A DNA stretch of 64,000 bases from Pseudomonas sp. (GTDB lineage: Bacteria > Pseudomonadota > Gammaproteobacteria > Pseudomonadales > Pseudomonadaceae): NCBI RefSeq assembly GCF_028293835.1, contig NZ_JAQGNX010000064.1:1-64000 (forward strand). Direction: 5' to 3'. This document shows positions 41,356 through 51,311 of the stretch, in pieces. Each line of letters begins with the position of its first letter. The first letter of the stretch is position 1. The notes beneath the pieces were generated by a model. The model had not been told where the DNA came from. It searched no databases and saw only the letters and a list, made by a program, of their open reading frames with translations. A program made the position numbers and the translations under genes.

Positions 41356-42708
41356 TCAGACGACTTGGGACAGGAGCAGAATAAATATCAGGCCGACCAC
41401 CGATAGAATGGTCTCCATCGCCGTCCAGGTTTTGAAAGTTTCCGCGACGGTCATGTTGAAATACTGCTTCACCAGCCAGAAACCCGCATCGTTGACGTGA
41501 GACAGAATCAAGGAGCCAGCGCCGGTGGCCAGCACCAGCAATTCGCGGTTAACCCCAGGAATCAAGCCCACCACCGGCGCAACGATACCGGCACCGGTAA
41601 TGATGGCTACGGTGGCGGAACCTGTGGCAATCCGTACCACTCCTGCCACGAGCCACGCCAACAGAATCGGCGAGATTTCAGCGCGAACAGCCATGTGGCC
41701 GATCACGTCGCCGACACCACTGGCCACCAACATTTGTTTAAACCCACCGCCAGCACCGACGATCATCACAATGGCGGCAACCGGCGCCAGGCTTTGATCG
41801 AGTAGCTTCAGGATTTCCTGACGGGAGAAGCCCCGCGCCGCGCCGAAGGTGTAAAACGCCAGTAGCAAGGCGGCCAGCAGGGCGGTGATCGGGTGACCGA
41901 TGAAGTCCATCCAGACGCGAATCCCGCTGTTGTCCGGCAGGGTGATATCGGACAGGGTCTTGAGAAGCATCAAAAACACGGGCAACAGAATCGTCACCAC
42001 AGTGATGGCGAAACTCGGCAGGTTTTCGGATTTCGACTCCTGCGCAATCTGGTCCATCAACTCTTGGTTTGGCGTGCCGGGCACGTACTTGGAGATCCAT
42101 TTGCCGTAGATCGGACCGGCGATCATCGCCGTCGGCAACGCCACAATCAGGCCGTAGAAAATAGTTTTGCCGATGTCGGCGTTAAAAATCCCGATTGCCA
42201 ACAGCGGACCTGGGTGCGGAGGCACCAGGCCGTGCACTGCTGACAGGCCAGCGAGCAGCGGGATGCCGATCTTGACGATGGACAGGCCGGTGCGACGAGC
42301 AACGATGAACACCAATGGAATCAGCAGTACAAAGCCAATTTCGAAGAACAGCGGGATGCCCACCAGAAACGCTGAGAACATCATTGCCCAGTGCACGCGA
42401 TTCTTGCCGAAGACACGAACCAGGGTTTGTGCGATCTGATCAGCACCGCCGGAGTCGGCCATCAGTTTGCCGAGCATGGTGCCCAGTGCCAACAGAATGC
42501 CGACAAAGCCAAGTACGCCACCGAAGCCGTCCTGGAATGACTTCATGACCTTGTCCACCGGCATGCCCGAGGTCAGCCCAAGGAAGCCCGAAGCAATGGT
42601 CAATGCAACGAAAGGGTGGACTTTGAAGCGGGTGATCAACAGCACGAGGCCAATAATGGTCACCAGTGCATCGACGAGCAGGTACGTCTCTTGGGTCATA
42701 CCGAACAT
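41356..42708 (-). CDS. gntT: Gluconate:H+ symporter (GntP family)
   Basis: A 450-residue permease with about 12 hydrophobic segments that takes up gluconate. ARRTGLSIVKIGIPLLAGLSAVHGLVPPHPGPLLAIGIFNADIGKTIFYGLIV and the ending SHVNDAGFWLVKQYFNMTVAETFKTWTAMETILSVVGL are strongly typical of GntT/GntP. Start ATG follows GGAGAGG. It lies 36 bases after gntK on the same strand, so gluconate is imported and phosphorylated by one unit, with the product entering the Entner-Doudoroff route. Confidence 0.94.
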   Translation of the reverse strand: MFGMTQETYLLVDALVTIIGLVLLITRFKVHPFVALTIASGFLGLTSGMPVDKVMKSFQDGFGGVLGFVGILLALGTMLGKLMADSGGADQIAQTLVRVFGKNRVHWAMMFSAFLVGIPLFFEIGFVLLIPLVFIVARRTGLSIVKIGIPLLAGLSAVHGLVPPHPGPLLAIGIFNADIGKTIFYGLIVALPTAMIAGPIYGKWISKYVPGTPNQELMDQIAQESKSENLPSFAITVVTILLPVFLMLLKTLSDITLPDNSGIRVWMDFIGHPITALLAALLLAFYTFGAARGFSRQEILKLLDQSLAPVAAIVMIVGAGGGFKQMLVASGVGDVIGHMAVRAEISPILLAWLVAGVVRIATGSATVAIITGAGIVAPVVGLIPGVNRELLVLATGAGSLILSHVNDAGFWLVKQYFNMTVAETFKTWTAMETILSVVGLIFILLLSQVV

Positions 42709-42744
42709 GGGTGCCTCTCCAGTTGTATTTGTTTTTTTAGTGGC

Positions 42745-43266
42745 TTACGGCTGCCGCGAGGCTTTCCACCAGGCCGCCGATTGCTCGCCCAAGGTGTCGA
42801 TGGGAAGCGTAGCGTCAACGGCCAGGGTCAGGGGTTCGCCGTTAGGCGGCTCCAGGGTGGCGAACTGGCTGTCAACCAGGCTCGCCGGCATGAAATGACC
42901 GGGACGGTGTTCGCAACGTTCAATTGCGACTTCCCTGGTCAATTCAAGGAATACGAAACCCAGCCCCGGTACGGCATGGCGCAGGGTCTCGCGGTAACTG
43001 TGTTTCAGTGCCGAGCAGGTCAGCACCGGCAGTTCGCCATTGCCTACGGCAGTCGCGAGTTCTTGGCCCAGACGGATCAGCCAACCAGCACGGTCCTGGT
43101 CGTTAAGGGGAATGCCAGCGCTCATTTTTTCGATGTTGGCCGGGGGATGGAAGGCGTCGCCTTCAATCAGGCGACCGCCACTACGTTCGGCAATAGCGGC
43201 TCCGACTACGCTTTTGCCGCAGCCGGAAACACCCATCACCACGAGGGCGGAAATAGCAGTATTCAT
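42745..43266 (-). CDS. gntK: Gluconokinase
   Basis: A 173-residue cytosolic P-loop kinase that makes 6-phosphogluconate from gluconate and ATP. Seen are MGVSGCGKSVVGAAIAE (Walker A), LIEGDAFHPPANIEKMSAGIPLNDQDRAGWL, LTCSALKHSYRETLR and HRPGHFMPASLVDSQFATLEPP, all characteristic of GntK. I chose ATG 43266 (GAGGTG upstream) rather than the track start 43344. Upstream lies a candidate GntR site at 43282-43297. Confidence 0.95.
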   Translation of the reverse strand: MNTAISALVVMGVSGCGKSVVGAAIAERSGGRLIEGDAFHPPANIEKMSAGIPLNDQDRAGWLIRLGQELATAVGNGELPVLTCSALKHSYRETLRHAVPGLGFVFLELTREVAIERCEHRPGHFMPASLVDSQFATLEPPNGEPLTLAVDATLPIDTLGEQSAAWWKASRQP

Positions 43267-43281
43267 AATCACCTCAGCTGG

Positions 43282-43297
43282 AGACAGCGCTATCTTT
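43282..43297. promoter_or_regulatory. Candidate GntR operator upstream of gntK
   Basis: AGACAGCGCTATCTTT; read on the other strand it is AAAGATAGCGCTGTCT, a near palindrome around AGCGCT. It matches the AAG-N-TAGCGCT core that I recall for Pseudomonas GntR. It lies 16 bases upstream of the gntK start. Confidence 0.6.
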
Positions 43298-43442
43298 GGC
43301 GGCTTGAATAAAAGCCCGGCCAGGCTGCTTCCAGTTCTTGTCATTGTTTTGGGTCGATCGATGGATCGTCAGGCGCTGCATACATTGCTCGTAACTCTAT
43401 CCGTGAGAACAAGTAGCGAGGAAAACATTGCGAGGCTCTGCG

Positions 43443-43458
43443 AGACAGCGCTACCTTA
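43443..43458. promoter_or_regulatory. Candidate GntR operator upstream of gntR
   Basis: AGACAGCGCTACCTTA, complementary strand TAAGGTAGCGCTGTCT; the same core as the site near gntK, located about 50 bases before the gntR start. The pair suggests one regulator acting on both directions. Confidence 0.6.
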
Positions 43459-43505
43459 GAGCCCCTTTGCCACTTTTGGCAACCCCTCTGAGTTATTGGC
43501 AGCAC

Positions 43506-44522
43506 ATGACACGCATTGGTTCCCGCTCCACAGGCCGCCCGACGCTCAATGAAGTGGCGCGTCTTGCCGCTGTTTCACCGATTACCGCGTCCCGGGCGTT
43601 ACGTGGCATCGCGACGGTGGCGCCGGAGCTGGTGGAAAAAGTCCGTGCTGCCGCGCTGAGCCTGGGTTATGTCGCCAACCCTGCCGCGCGGGCGTTGGCT
43701 TCTTCACAGAGTCAAACGGTGGTGGTGCTGGTGCCGTCATTGTCGAACCAGTTGTTCATCGAACCCTTGGAAGCTATTCAAGGCGTACTGCGAACCCGTG
43801 GCCTGGAAGTTGTCATCGGCAACTACCATTACTCGCCAGTGGAAGAAGAAAACCTGCTGCGAAGTCATTTGGCGAATCGACCACGGGGCATGTTACTGAC
43901 CGGGTTCGATCACACCCCGGCGGTGCGCGAGTTGCTTAAGTCCAGCGGTGTGCCGTGTGTGCACATGATGGAGCTGGACCCCATGCGTGGCGCCTATTGC
44001 GTGGGCTTTTCCCAAGAGCAGGCGGGCGCTGAAGCAGCGCGGCATTTGCTGGGACGCGGCCGTCGGCGCCTGGCTTACATAGCGGCGCAACTTGACCCGC
44101 GGGTGATACAACGTGGGGACGGTTTTCGGCGGGTATTGCGTGACGCGGGGGTGTATGACCCCGCGTTGGAGGTGATGTCACCGTTGCCGTCGTCCATCGG
44201 TTTGGGCGCAGAGTTATTTGCCAGATTGCTCGAAGAGCACCCAGACGTCGACGCGGTGTTCTTCTGCAACGACGACTTGGCCCAAGGCGCAACCCTTGAG
44301 GCGCTGAGAAGGGGAATCAAGATCCCGGAGCGGGTGTCGTTGATCGGTTTTAACGATTTGCCGGGATCGGCTCACATGGTCCCACGCCTGACCTCGATTC
44401 GTACCCCGAGGGAAGCCGTCGGCGAAAGGGCAGCGCAATTATTGCTGGGGTTGATTGAAGGAATAACCCAGGAACTCCAGATAGACCTGGGGTTTGAATT
44501 GGTGGTGCGCGAAAGTACCTAA
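43506..44522 (+). CDS. gntR: LacI family gluconate regulator GntR
   Basis: A 338-residue LacI-type repressor. The HTH reads RPTLNEVARLAAVSPITASRALRGIATVAPELVEKVRAAALSLGYVANPAARALAS, followed by a periplasmic-binding-type sugar domain (VVVLVPSLSNQLFIEPLEAI, PLTSIRTPREAVGERAAQLLL-like ending). It should respond to gluconate or 6-phosphogluconate and repress the divergent gntK-gntT. ATG 43506 starts the domain in the usual way; the track start at 43428 adds 26 residues that read through the operator region. Confidence 0.92.
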   Translation: MTRIGSRSTGRPTLNEVARLAAVSPITASRALRGIATVAPELVEKVRAAALSLGYVANPAARALASSQSQTVVVLVPSLSNQLFIEPLEAIQGVLRTRGLEVVIGNYHYSPVEEENLLRSHLANRPRGMLLTGFDHTPAVRELLKSSGVPCVHMMELDPMRGAYCVGFSQEQAGAEAARHLLGRGRRRLAYIAAQLDPRVIQRGDGFRRVLRDAGVYDPALEVMSPLPSSIGLGAELFARLLEEHPDVDAVFFCNDDLAQGATLEALRRGIKIPERVSLIGFNDLPGSAHMVPRLTSIRTPREAVGERAAQLLLGLIEGITQELQIDLGFELVVREST

Positions 44523-44583
44523 TCAACCCCTACAGAAGGGCGCGGAGCGACGCGGTTTGACTGGCAGACCGCGCCTCTCGCTG

Positions 44584-46758
44584 TTACTGCTGTTTAAACG
44601 CCAAGCGAAACTCATGCAGCAACGGTTCGGTATAACCACTTGGTTGCTCGCGGCCTTTGAAAACCAGCGCGCAGGCTGCTTCGAAGGCGACTGAACCCTC
44701 GAAGTCTGCAGCCATGGGCGTGTACAGCGAATCCCCGGCGTTTTGCTGATCGACCACCGCCGCCATGCGCTTGAGGGTATCCAGGGTCTGCGCTTCGCTG
44801 ACCACGCCGTGGCGTATCCAGTTGGCCATGTGCTGGCTGGAAATCCGCAGTGTCGCTCGGTCTTCCATCAAACCGACGTTGTGGATGTCCGGCACCTTGG
44901 AGCAACCCACGCCTTGTTCCACCCAACGCACCACATAACCCAGCAAGCCTTGGGCGTTGTTTTCGACTTCCTGGCGAATTTCTTCAGCCGTCCATCGGGC
45001 ATCCGGCGACACTGGAATGGTCAGCAAGTCGTTGAGGATTTGCTCGCTCTCGCTGGCCAGCTCAACTTTTTCCAGTTCTTGCTGAATCGCCCGAACGTCA
45101 ACCTTGTGGTAGTGCAACGCATGCAACGTGGCGGCGGTAGGCGAGGGCACCCACGCGGTATTGGCCCCGGCTTTCGGGTGACCGATTTTCTGTACCAGCA
45201 TGTCGGCCATCAAGTCCGGCATGGCCCACATGCCTTTACCGATCTGTGCACGGCCGCGTAAACCGCACGCCAGACCCACCAGCACGTTGCTGCGCTCATA
45301 GGCCTTGATCCACGGAGTGTTTTTCATTTCGCCTTTGCGCAACATTGCGCCGGCTTCCATGGAGCTGTGCATCTCGTCGCCGGTGCGATCGAGGAAGCCC
45401 GTGTTGATGAACGCAACCCGCGCCGACGCACTGGCAATACAGGCCTTGAGGTTGACACTGGTGCGCCGCTCTTCGTCCATGATGCCCATTTTCAGGGTGT
45501 TGCGCGGCAGCGTCAGCAGGTCTTCGACAGCGCTGAACAGTTGCGCTGCAAAGGCGACCTCGGCCGGGCCGTGCATTTTTGGTTTAACGATGTATACGCT
45601 GCCCGTGCGCGAGTTTTTGCGACCGGCCAGGTCATGCAAAGCGATGAGGCTGGTGACCACGCCATCAAGAATGCCTTCGGGAATTTGATGACCTTCGCCG
45701 TCGATAATCGCCGGGTTGGTCATCAAATGGCCTACGTTGCGGATCAACAGCAACGCACGGCCGTGCAGCTTCACCGACCCGCCGTCAGCGGCGGTGTACT
45801 CGCGGTCGGCGTTCAGGCGGCGGGTGATGGTCTTGCCGCCTTTGACTAAATCTTCGGTCAGGTCGCCCTTCATCAGGCCTAGCCAGTTGCGGTATACCGA
45901 GACCTTGTCGTCAGCATCCACCGCGGCCACCGAATCCTCGCAATCGATAATGGTCGACACGGCAGCTTCCAGCAGCAAATCTTTTACGCCCGCAGCATCG
46001 ATCTTGCCGATGGCGCTGGTGGCGTCGAGTTGAATTTCAACGTGCAGACCATGGTTTTTCAACAGGATGGCGATGGGCTGAGCCGCTTCGCCTTGGTAAC
46101 CGATATATTTTTCGGGCTGCTTGAGCTGCGTCTGGCTGCCGTCGGCCAACGTCACCAGCAGTTTTCCAGAGTCGATGGCATAACGTTGGGCATCGGCGTG
46201 AGAGCCGCTGGCCAGGGGTGCTGCTTCGTCGAGGAAGGCGCGGGCGAAGGCGACGACCTTGGCGCCGCGTACCGGGTTGTAGCCGCTGCCTTTTTCCGCA
46301 CCGTCGGTTTCGGCGATGGCATCAGTGCCGTACAACGCGTCATACAGCGAACCCCAGCGCGCGTTGGCGGCGTTCAGCGCATAGCGAGCGTTGACCGCAG
46401 GGACCACCAATTGCGGACCTGCCTGGCTGCTGATTTCGATATCGACGTTGGCGGTGCTGGCCTGCACCTGGGCTGGTTGCGGTTGCAAATAACCAATGGA
46501 GGTGAGAAATGCACGGTAGGCCGGCATGTCACTGATGGGGCCAGGATGAGCCCGATGCCAAGTGTCCAACTCAATCTGCAAGCGATCACGTTCGGCCAGC
46601 AGCGAGCGGTTCAGCGGCGCCAGTTCATGCACCAGGGCATCGAATCCGCTCCAGAAAGCGTCACGGTCCAGGCCCGTACCCGGCAGTACTTCGTCGTCGA
46701 TGAAACGTTGCAGATTGGCAGCCACTTTCAGGCGTTGGCAGTTAACAAAATCGGTCAT
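44584..46758 (-). CDS. glcB: Malate synthase G
   Basis: Condenses glyoxylate with acetyl-CoA to malate, finishing glycolate use. 724 residues, about the length of E. coli GlcB. Family stretches are [99 protein letters not shown] and [12 protein letters not shown] chose ATG 46758 (GGAGAGCC upstream); the track start adds ten residues. Last gene of the glc unit, separated from glcG by a REP-like inverted repeat. Confidence 0.96.
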   Translation of the reverse strand: MTDFVNCQRLKVAANLQRFIDDEVLPGTGLDRDAFWSGFDALVHELAPLNRSLLAERDRLQIELDTWHRAHPGPISDMPAYRAFLTSIGYLQPQPAQVQASTANVDIEISSQAGPQLVVPAVNARYALNAANARWGSLYDALYGTDAIAETDGAEKGSGYNPVRGAKVVAFARAFLDEAAPLASGSHADAQRYAIDSGKLLVTLADGSQTQLKQPEKYIGYQGEAAQPIAILLKNHGLHVEIQLDATSAIGKIDAAGVKDLLLEAAVSTIIDCEDSVAAVDADDKVSVYRNWLGLMKGDLTEDLVKGGKTITRRLNADREYTAADGGSVKLHGRALLLIRNVGHLMTNPAIIDGEGHQIPEGILDGVVTSLIALHDLAGRKNSRTGSVYIVKPKMHGPAEVAFAAQLFSAVEDLLTLPRNTLKMGIMDEERRTSVNLKACIASASARVAFINTGFLDRTGDEMHSSMEAGAMLRKGEMKNTPWIKAYERSNVLVGLACGLRGRAQIGKGMWAMPDLMADMLVQKIGHPKAGANTAWVPSPTAATLHALHYHKVDVRAIQQELEKVELASESEQILNDLLTIPVSPDARWTAEEIRQEVENNAQGLLGYVVRWVEQGVGCSKVPDIHNVGLMEDRATLRISSQHMANWIRHGVVSEAQTLDTLKRMAAVVDQQNAGDSLYTPMAADFEGSVAFEAACALVFKGREQPSGYTEPLLHEFRLAFKQQ

Positions 46759-46790
46759 GTCGGGCTCTCCGTTCAATTCGTAACGCAATC

Positions 46791-46848
46791 CCTGTAAGCG
46801 CCGCCAAATGCGGCGTTCGGCTGCGAGGCTGTCAGCGGCGCCTACAGG
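46791..46848. repeat. REP-like inverted repeat between glcG and glcB
   Basis: CCTGTAAGCGCCGC ... GCGGCGCCTACAGG with an inner GCCGCCAAATGCGGCG hairpin. It probably affects mRNA stability between the two genes. Confidence 0.65.
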
Positions 46849-46860
46849 TTCAAGCGATGA

Positions 46861-47262
46861 TTATTTAAAGCAGTCAGCACCGGCTTTGGCGACTTGTGCA
46901 TCCTGGTCGGCTTTGACCCCGGACACGCCCACGGCGCCGATTACCTGGCCGTCAACGATCACCGGCACGCCACCTTCAAGAGAAGTCAGCAAGGGTGCGG
47001 ACAGGAAAGCGTTGCGACCACCATTGACCATGTCTTCGTAACCCTTGGAATCGCGACGACCCAATGCTGAGGTGCGGGCTTTTTCCTGGGCGATGTAAGC
47101 GCCGATCGGTGCGCAGCCGTCCAGACGTTCCAGAGCCAATGGGTGGCCGCCATCGTCGACCACGGCAATCGATACCGCCCAGTTGTTTTTCAGTGCTTCG
47201 GCACGTGCGGCGGCGAGGATTTGGCCTACTTCGGTCTGGCTCAATACGGCTTTGGTTTTCAT
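46861..47262 (-). CDS. glcG: GlcG/HbpS-like heme-binding family protein
   Basis: A 133-residue DUF336 protein: ILAAARAEALKNNWAVSIAVVDDGGHPLALERLDGCAPIGAYIAQEKARTSA and GGVPVIVDGQVIGAVGVSGVKADQDAQVAKAGADCF are the family pattern. It is a regular member of glc operons but its role in glycolate use is unclear. ATG 47262 (GGAGAG upstream) is the start; the track ORF runs upstream into glcF. The gene is 31 bases after glcF. Confidence 0.88.
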   Translation of the reverse strand: MKTKAVLSQTEVGQILAAARAEALKNNWAVSIAVVDDGGHPLALERLDGCAPIGAYIAQEKARTSALGRRDSKGYEDMVNGGRNAFLSAPLLTSLEGGVPVIVDGQVIGAVGVSGVKADQDAQVAKAGADCFK

Positions 47263-47293
47263 CTGACTCTCCAATAAAACGTTATTAAAGCAA

Positions 47294-48511
47294 TTAGTGC
47301 AGCGCGTCTTCGACCAGTTCAATCCAATGCCTGACCGGGGTCCGGCCGGCACTGTCCAAATGGGTCTGGCAGCCGATATTAGCAGTGACGATCACTTGCG
47401 GCTTGCCACTCTCCAGCGCATTCATTCTGTTGTCGCGTAATTGCCGCGACAGCTCCGGTTGGGTAATTGAGTAAGTCCCGGCTGAGCCGCAGCACAAATG
47501 CCCGTCGGGCACGGCGGTCAAGTTGAAACCCAGTCGGCTTAGCACGCCTTCGACGGCGCCGCCGAGCTTTTGCGCATGCTGTAACGTGCAGGGGCAATGA
47601 AACGCCAGGCGTAAATCACTCTTCACCCCGAGCTTTTCCAGAGGCTCTTCACGCAGCACTTCCACCAGATCCCTGGTCAGGGCGCTGACGGTTTGCGCTT
47701 TGCTGGCGTAGGCTGGGTCGTCCCTGAGCAGGTGCCCATAATCTTTGACGAAGGCCCCGCAGCCGCTGGCGGTTTGCACAATGGCTTCGGCGCCGCTCTC
47801 GACGCTCGGCCACCAGGCATCAATGTTGCGCCGAGCACGATTTAAACCCGCTTCTTGCGCATTCAGGTGATAGTCCACTGCGCCGCAGCAGCCGGCCTGG
47901 CTGATGGGCGTAATGCTGATGCCCAAACGGTCCAGGACCCGGGCGGTGGCCGCGTTGGTATTGGGTGACAAGCCCGGTTGCACGCAGCCTTCGAGCATCA
48001 ACACACGGCGTGCATGTTGCTCGGTGGGACGCGGGCGCGCCGGGTGAATCTGCCGGGGCAGCTTGGCTTTGAGCGCACCCGGCATTAATGGACGAAAGAC
48101 CCTGCCCAACTGAATCAGATTCTTGAACAGCGCTGCATTGGGCACCACGGCCCGTAAACCGCTGCGCAACAGACGCTGGCTCAATGGGCGCGGCACCGCC
48201 TGGTCGACCACGGCGCGGCCGATGTCCAGCAGATTGTGATAGTCGACGCCGGACGGGCAGGTGGTTTCACAGTTACGGCAGGACAGGCAGCGGTCCAGGT
48301 GCAACTGGGTGCGCTCGGTGACTTCGTTGCCTTCCAGCACTTGCTTGATCAGGTAAATGCGCCCACGGGGACCATCCAGTTCATCGCCTAGCAGTTGGTA
48401 AGTCGGACAGGTGGCATTGCAAAAACCGCAATGCACGCAGCTGCGCAGGATGCTCTCGGCTTCTTCGGCACGGGGCAGCTGTTTGGCTTTTTCGCTGAGT
48501 GTGGTTTGCAT
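47294..48511 (-). CDS. glcF: Glycolate oxidase iron-sulfur subunit GlcF
   Basis: A 405-residue subunit with two N-terminal [4Fe-4S] motifs (CVHCGFCNATCPTY near 25-38 and CLSCRNCETTCPSG near 75-88) and two C-terminal CCG domains (QAGCCGAVDYH, HLCCGSAGTYS). It carries electrons from the flavin subunits to the quinone pool at the membrane. Placed 2 bases after glcE with a direct run into glcG. Confidence 0.95.
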   Translation of the reverse strand: MQTTLSEKAKQLPRAEEAESILRSCVHCGFCNATCPTYQLLGDELDGPRGRIYLIKQVLEGNEVTERTQLHLDRCLSCRNCETTCPSGVDYHNLLDIGRAVVDQAVPRPLSQRLLRSGLRAVVPNAALFKNLIQLGRVFRPLMPGALKAKLPRQIHPARPRPTEQHARRVLMLEGCVQPGLSPNTNAATARVLDRLGISITPISQAGCCGAVDYHLNAQEAGLNRARRNIDAWWPSVESGAEAIVQTASGCGAFVKDYGHLLRDDPAYASKAQTVSALTRDLVEVLREEPLEKLGVKSDLRLAFHCPCTLQHAQKLGGAVEGVLSRLGFNLTAVPDGHLCCGSAGTYSITQPELSRQLRDNRMNALESGKPQVIVTANIGCQTHLDSAGRTPVRHWIELVEDALH

Positions 48512-48513
48512 GG

Positions 48514-49605
48514 TCAGATCTCTGCGTACATACGGCCCGGGTTAAAAATTCCCCTCGGGTCGAGTTGATCTTTCAACTGGCGGTGATAACGCAGCAACGG
48601 GTTAACCAACGGCTGAAAAGGGCTGTCACAAGCGGCATGGCCGTAGCAGGTGGCGTGACCGCCGTTTTCGCTGACGATGGCGCGAATCTGCGCGGCATCG
48701 GCGTCGGACTTCAACCAGCGCTGAGCGCCGCCCCAATCGATTAGCTGCTCACCCGGTAACGCCAGCACGCCGGTGTTATTGGGCAGTGACAGGCGCCACA
48801 GTGTTGGCCCTTCATCGAAAAACCCCAGGCGCTGCTCATTGAGCTCGCGCCAATAGTGGCTGTCTACCGGCTCACCGCCGAGGCGATCATGGGCCGCTTT
48901 GACCGAACCCTCACCGCCCTCCAAACGCAGGCGTAACACTTGGCCGTCATGGCTCGCGGCGCTGATGGGGATCGGTTGCTGGCCCCATTCGGCCAGTCGT
49001 CGCAAGGCATGAATGGCATCCATTTCCAAGGCGATGCTGAAGCATTGGCGCGGTTTGGGCAGGACCTTCAGCGAGACTTCGGTCAGTAAGCCGAGGCAGC
49101 CATAACTGCCGGTCAGCAGCCGGGAAAGGTCGTAGCCCGCCACGTTTTTCATCACCTCGCCGCCGAAACGCAGGTGCTTGCCGAGGCCGGTAATCACACG
49201 CGTACCGAGGACAAAGTCGCGCACGGAGCCGGACCACGGGCGACGTGGCCCGGAGAGCCCGGCAGCAACCATGCCGCCAACGGTGGCGTCGTCGATGCCG
49301 TTCTGGCTGAAGCTGGGTGGCTCGCAGGGCAACATTTGCCCAGCCGCTTCCAGCGCAGCATTCAATTCGTGCAACGGTGTGCCGGCGCGGGCGGTGATCA
49401 CCAGTTCGGTCGGGTCGTAACTGACGATGCCGCGATGGGCGCGGGTGTCGAGGATTTCCCCAAAGACTTCCCGGCCCAGGAACGATTTGCTGTTGCCGCC
49501 CTGAATCCGCAGCGGTGTGCCGTTTTGATAGGCTTGATTGACCTGCTCCAGCAACGCAGCGCTGGCGTCGCTGTCAGGTTGAGCGTGATCTTTTTGAGCG
49601 AGCAT
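48514..49605 (-). CDS. glcE: Glycolate oxidase FAD-binding subunit GlcE
   Basis: A 363-residue FAD-binding PCMH protein, the shorter paralogue of GlcD in the enzyme complex. FAD-related stretches are PLRIQGGNSKSFLGRE, DPTELVITARAGTPLHELNAAL, GIDDATVGGMVAAGLSGPRRPWSGSVRDFVLG and EVMKNVAGYDLSRLLTGSYGCLGLLTEVSLKVLPKP. It begins one base after the glcD stop region, so translation is coupled. Confidence 0.95.
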   Translation of the reverse strand: MLAQKDHAQPDSDASAALLEQVNQAYQNGTPLRIQGGNSKSFLGREVFGEILDTRAHRGIVSYDPTELVITARAGTPLHELNAALEAAGQMLPCEPPSFSQNGIDDATVGGMVAAGLSGPRRPWSGSVRDFVLGTRVITGLGKHLRFGGEVMKNVAGYDLSRLLTGSYGCLGLLTEVSLKVLPKPRQCFSIALEMDAIHALRRLAEWGQQPIPISAASHDGQVLRLRLEGGEGSVKAAHDRLGGEPVDSHYWRELNEQRLGFFDEGPTLWRLSLPNNTGVLALPGEQLIDWGGAQRWLKSDADAAQIRAIVSENGGHATCYGHAACDSPFQPLVNPLLRYHRQLKDQLDPRGIFNPGRMYAEI

Positions 49606-51105
49606 TTAGAAACGCTCCAATTCAGGGAAGGGCAACTTGCCCATGTGTACGTGCATGGCGCCGAATTCAGCACAGCGGTGCAAGGTCGGAATGTTCTTGC
49701 CAGGGTTGAGCAGGCCGGTGCGGTCGAACGCCGCTTTCACCGAATGAAACAACGTCAATTCGTCGCTGTTGAACTGCGCGCACATCTGGTTGATTTTCTC
49801 GCGACCGACGCCGTGTTCACCGGTGATGCTGCCACCAACCTTGACGCACAATTCGAGAATCTTGCCGCCCAGGGCTTCGGCCCTGTCCAACTCGCCGGGT
49901 TGGTTGGCATCGAAAAGAATCAGTGGGTGCATGTTGCCGTCACCGGCGTGAAAAACGTTGGCCACTCGTAGCCCGTATTCTTCGGACAATGCGGTGATGC
50001 CCTTCAATACCCCCGGCAGTTCGCGACGGGGAATGGTGCCGTCCATGCAGTAATAGTCTGGCGACAGGCGTCCGACGGCGGGAAAGGCATTTTTACGTCC
50101 GGCCCAAAACCTTACCCGTTCAGCTTCATCCCGGGCCAGGCGTACTTCAGTGGCGCCGGCCTTTTCCAGGACTTCGCGGACCCGGTTGCAATCGTCATGC
50201 ACGTCGGCTTCAACGCCATCCAATTCGCACAATAGAATCGCTTCGGCGTCCACCGGGTAGCCAGCGTGAATGAAATCTTCGGCCGCACGAATCGCCAGGT
50301 TATCCATCATCTCCAGGCCACCGGGAATAATGCCTTCGGCAATAATATCGCCAACCGCACGCCCGGCTTTTTCCACTGAGTCGAACGCCGCCAACAGCAC
50401 GCGGGCGATTTGCGGCTTGGGCAGCAGTTTGACCGTAACTTCGGTAATGATGCCGAGCATGCCTTCGGAGCCTGTGAATAACGCCAGCAAGTCAAAGCCG
50501 GGCGAATCCAATGCTTCGGAGCCCAACGTCATGCGCTCGCCTTCGACCGTGAGGATTTCTACCTTCAGCAGATTGTGCACGGTCAGGCCGTATTTCAAGC
50601 AGTGAACGCCACCGGCATTTTCGGCGACATTGCCGCCGATCGAACAGGCGATTTGCGACGACGGGTCCGGCGCGTAGTAAAGGCCAAAGGGCGCGGCCGC
50701 CTGGGAAATCGCCAGATTGCGCACCCCGGGTTGTACACGGGCGAAGCGTCCAGCCGGGTCGATTTCCAGAATCTGATTAAATCGCGCCATCACCAGCAGC
50801 ACGCCCTTTGCCAAGGGCAGTGCGCCGCCAGACAAACCCGTGCCGGCACCGCGGGCCACAACCGGAACCTGGCGCTCATGGCACAGCTTGAGCAGGGTTT
50901 CTACTTGCTCGATGCGCTGCGGCAATACCACCAACATTGGCGTGGTGCGGTATGCCGACAGGCCGTCGCACTCGTATGGCTTGAGCTCTTCTTCACGATG
51001 GAGGACATCAAGGTCGGGCAGCTGTTCGCGCAGGGCCAGGTACAGCTCGGCTTTGTTAGAGGGCGGTAAAACTCCATCGACGCGTTCGTCGTAAAGGATG
51101 TTCAT
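49606..51105 (-). CDS. glcD: Glycolate oxidase catalytic subunit GlcD
   Basis: A 499-residue FAD-linked oxidase that converts glycolate to glyoxylate. PCMH-type FAD domain: VPVVARGAGTGLSGGALPL, PDPSSQIACSIGGNVAENAGGVHCLKYGLT; C-terminal domain: NVFHAGDGNMHPLILFD and GGSITGEHGVGREK with the metal/substrate His residues. First gene of glcDEFGB, divergent from glcC with two TGGT-N3-ACCA sites between them. Confidence 0.96.
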   Translation of the reverse strand: MNILYDERVDGVLPPSNKAELYLALREQLPDLDVLHREEELKPYECDGLSAYRTTPMLVVLPQRIEQVETLLKLCHERQVPVVARGAGTGLSGGALPLAKGVLLVMARFNQILEIDPAGRFARVQPGVRNLAISQAAAPFGLYYAPDPSSQIACSIGGNVAENAGGVHCLKYGLTVHNLLKVEILTVEGERMTLGSEALDSPGFDLLALFTGSEGMLGIITEVTVKLLPKPQIARVLLAAFDSVEKAGRAVGDIIAEGIIPGGLEMMDNLAIRAAEDFIHAGYPVDAEAILLCELDGVEADVHDDCNRVREVLEKAGATEVRLARDEAERVRFWAGRKNAFPAVGRLSPDYYCMDGTIPRRELPGVLKGITALSEEYGLRVANVFHAGDGNMHPLILFDANQPGELDRAEALGGKILELCVKVGGSITGEHGVGREKINQMCAQFNSDELTLFHSVKAAFDRTGLLNPGKNIPTLHRCAEFGAMHVHMGKLPFPELERF

Positions 51106-51206
51106 GGGCTGACAACCCTTCGTTGTTTTTATTGGAGGATCGATACTACGATCGACTGACTTGCATCATTGGCTGTCAGAGCAGTACTGTCCATGACTTA
51201 CGCTCG

Positions 51207-51217
51207 TGGTCGAACCA
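51207..51217. promoter_or_regulatory. TGGT-N3-ACCA site 1, candidate GlcC operator
   Basis: TGGTCGAACCA in the glcD-glcC gap, about 100 bases upstream of the glcD start. FadR-subfamily GntR regulators recognise TNGTNNNACNA-type palindromes. Confidence 0.6.
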
Positions 51218-51311
51218 GTTCTTTTGATTTGATATTCTGAGTTGTTTAAAAAATATCTTTTATTTCAATAGATTAAATTACTGAACTGATTCAGGTGTCT
51301 TAAGTTTATAA

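Noticed and set aside
46030-46797. Plus-strand ORF (255 codons) opposite glcB
   Set aside because: Antisense shadow of a well-supported malate synthase gene.
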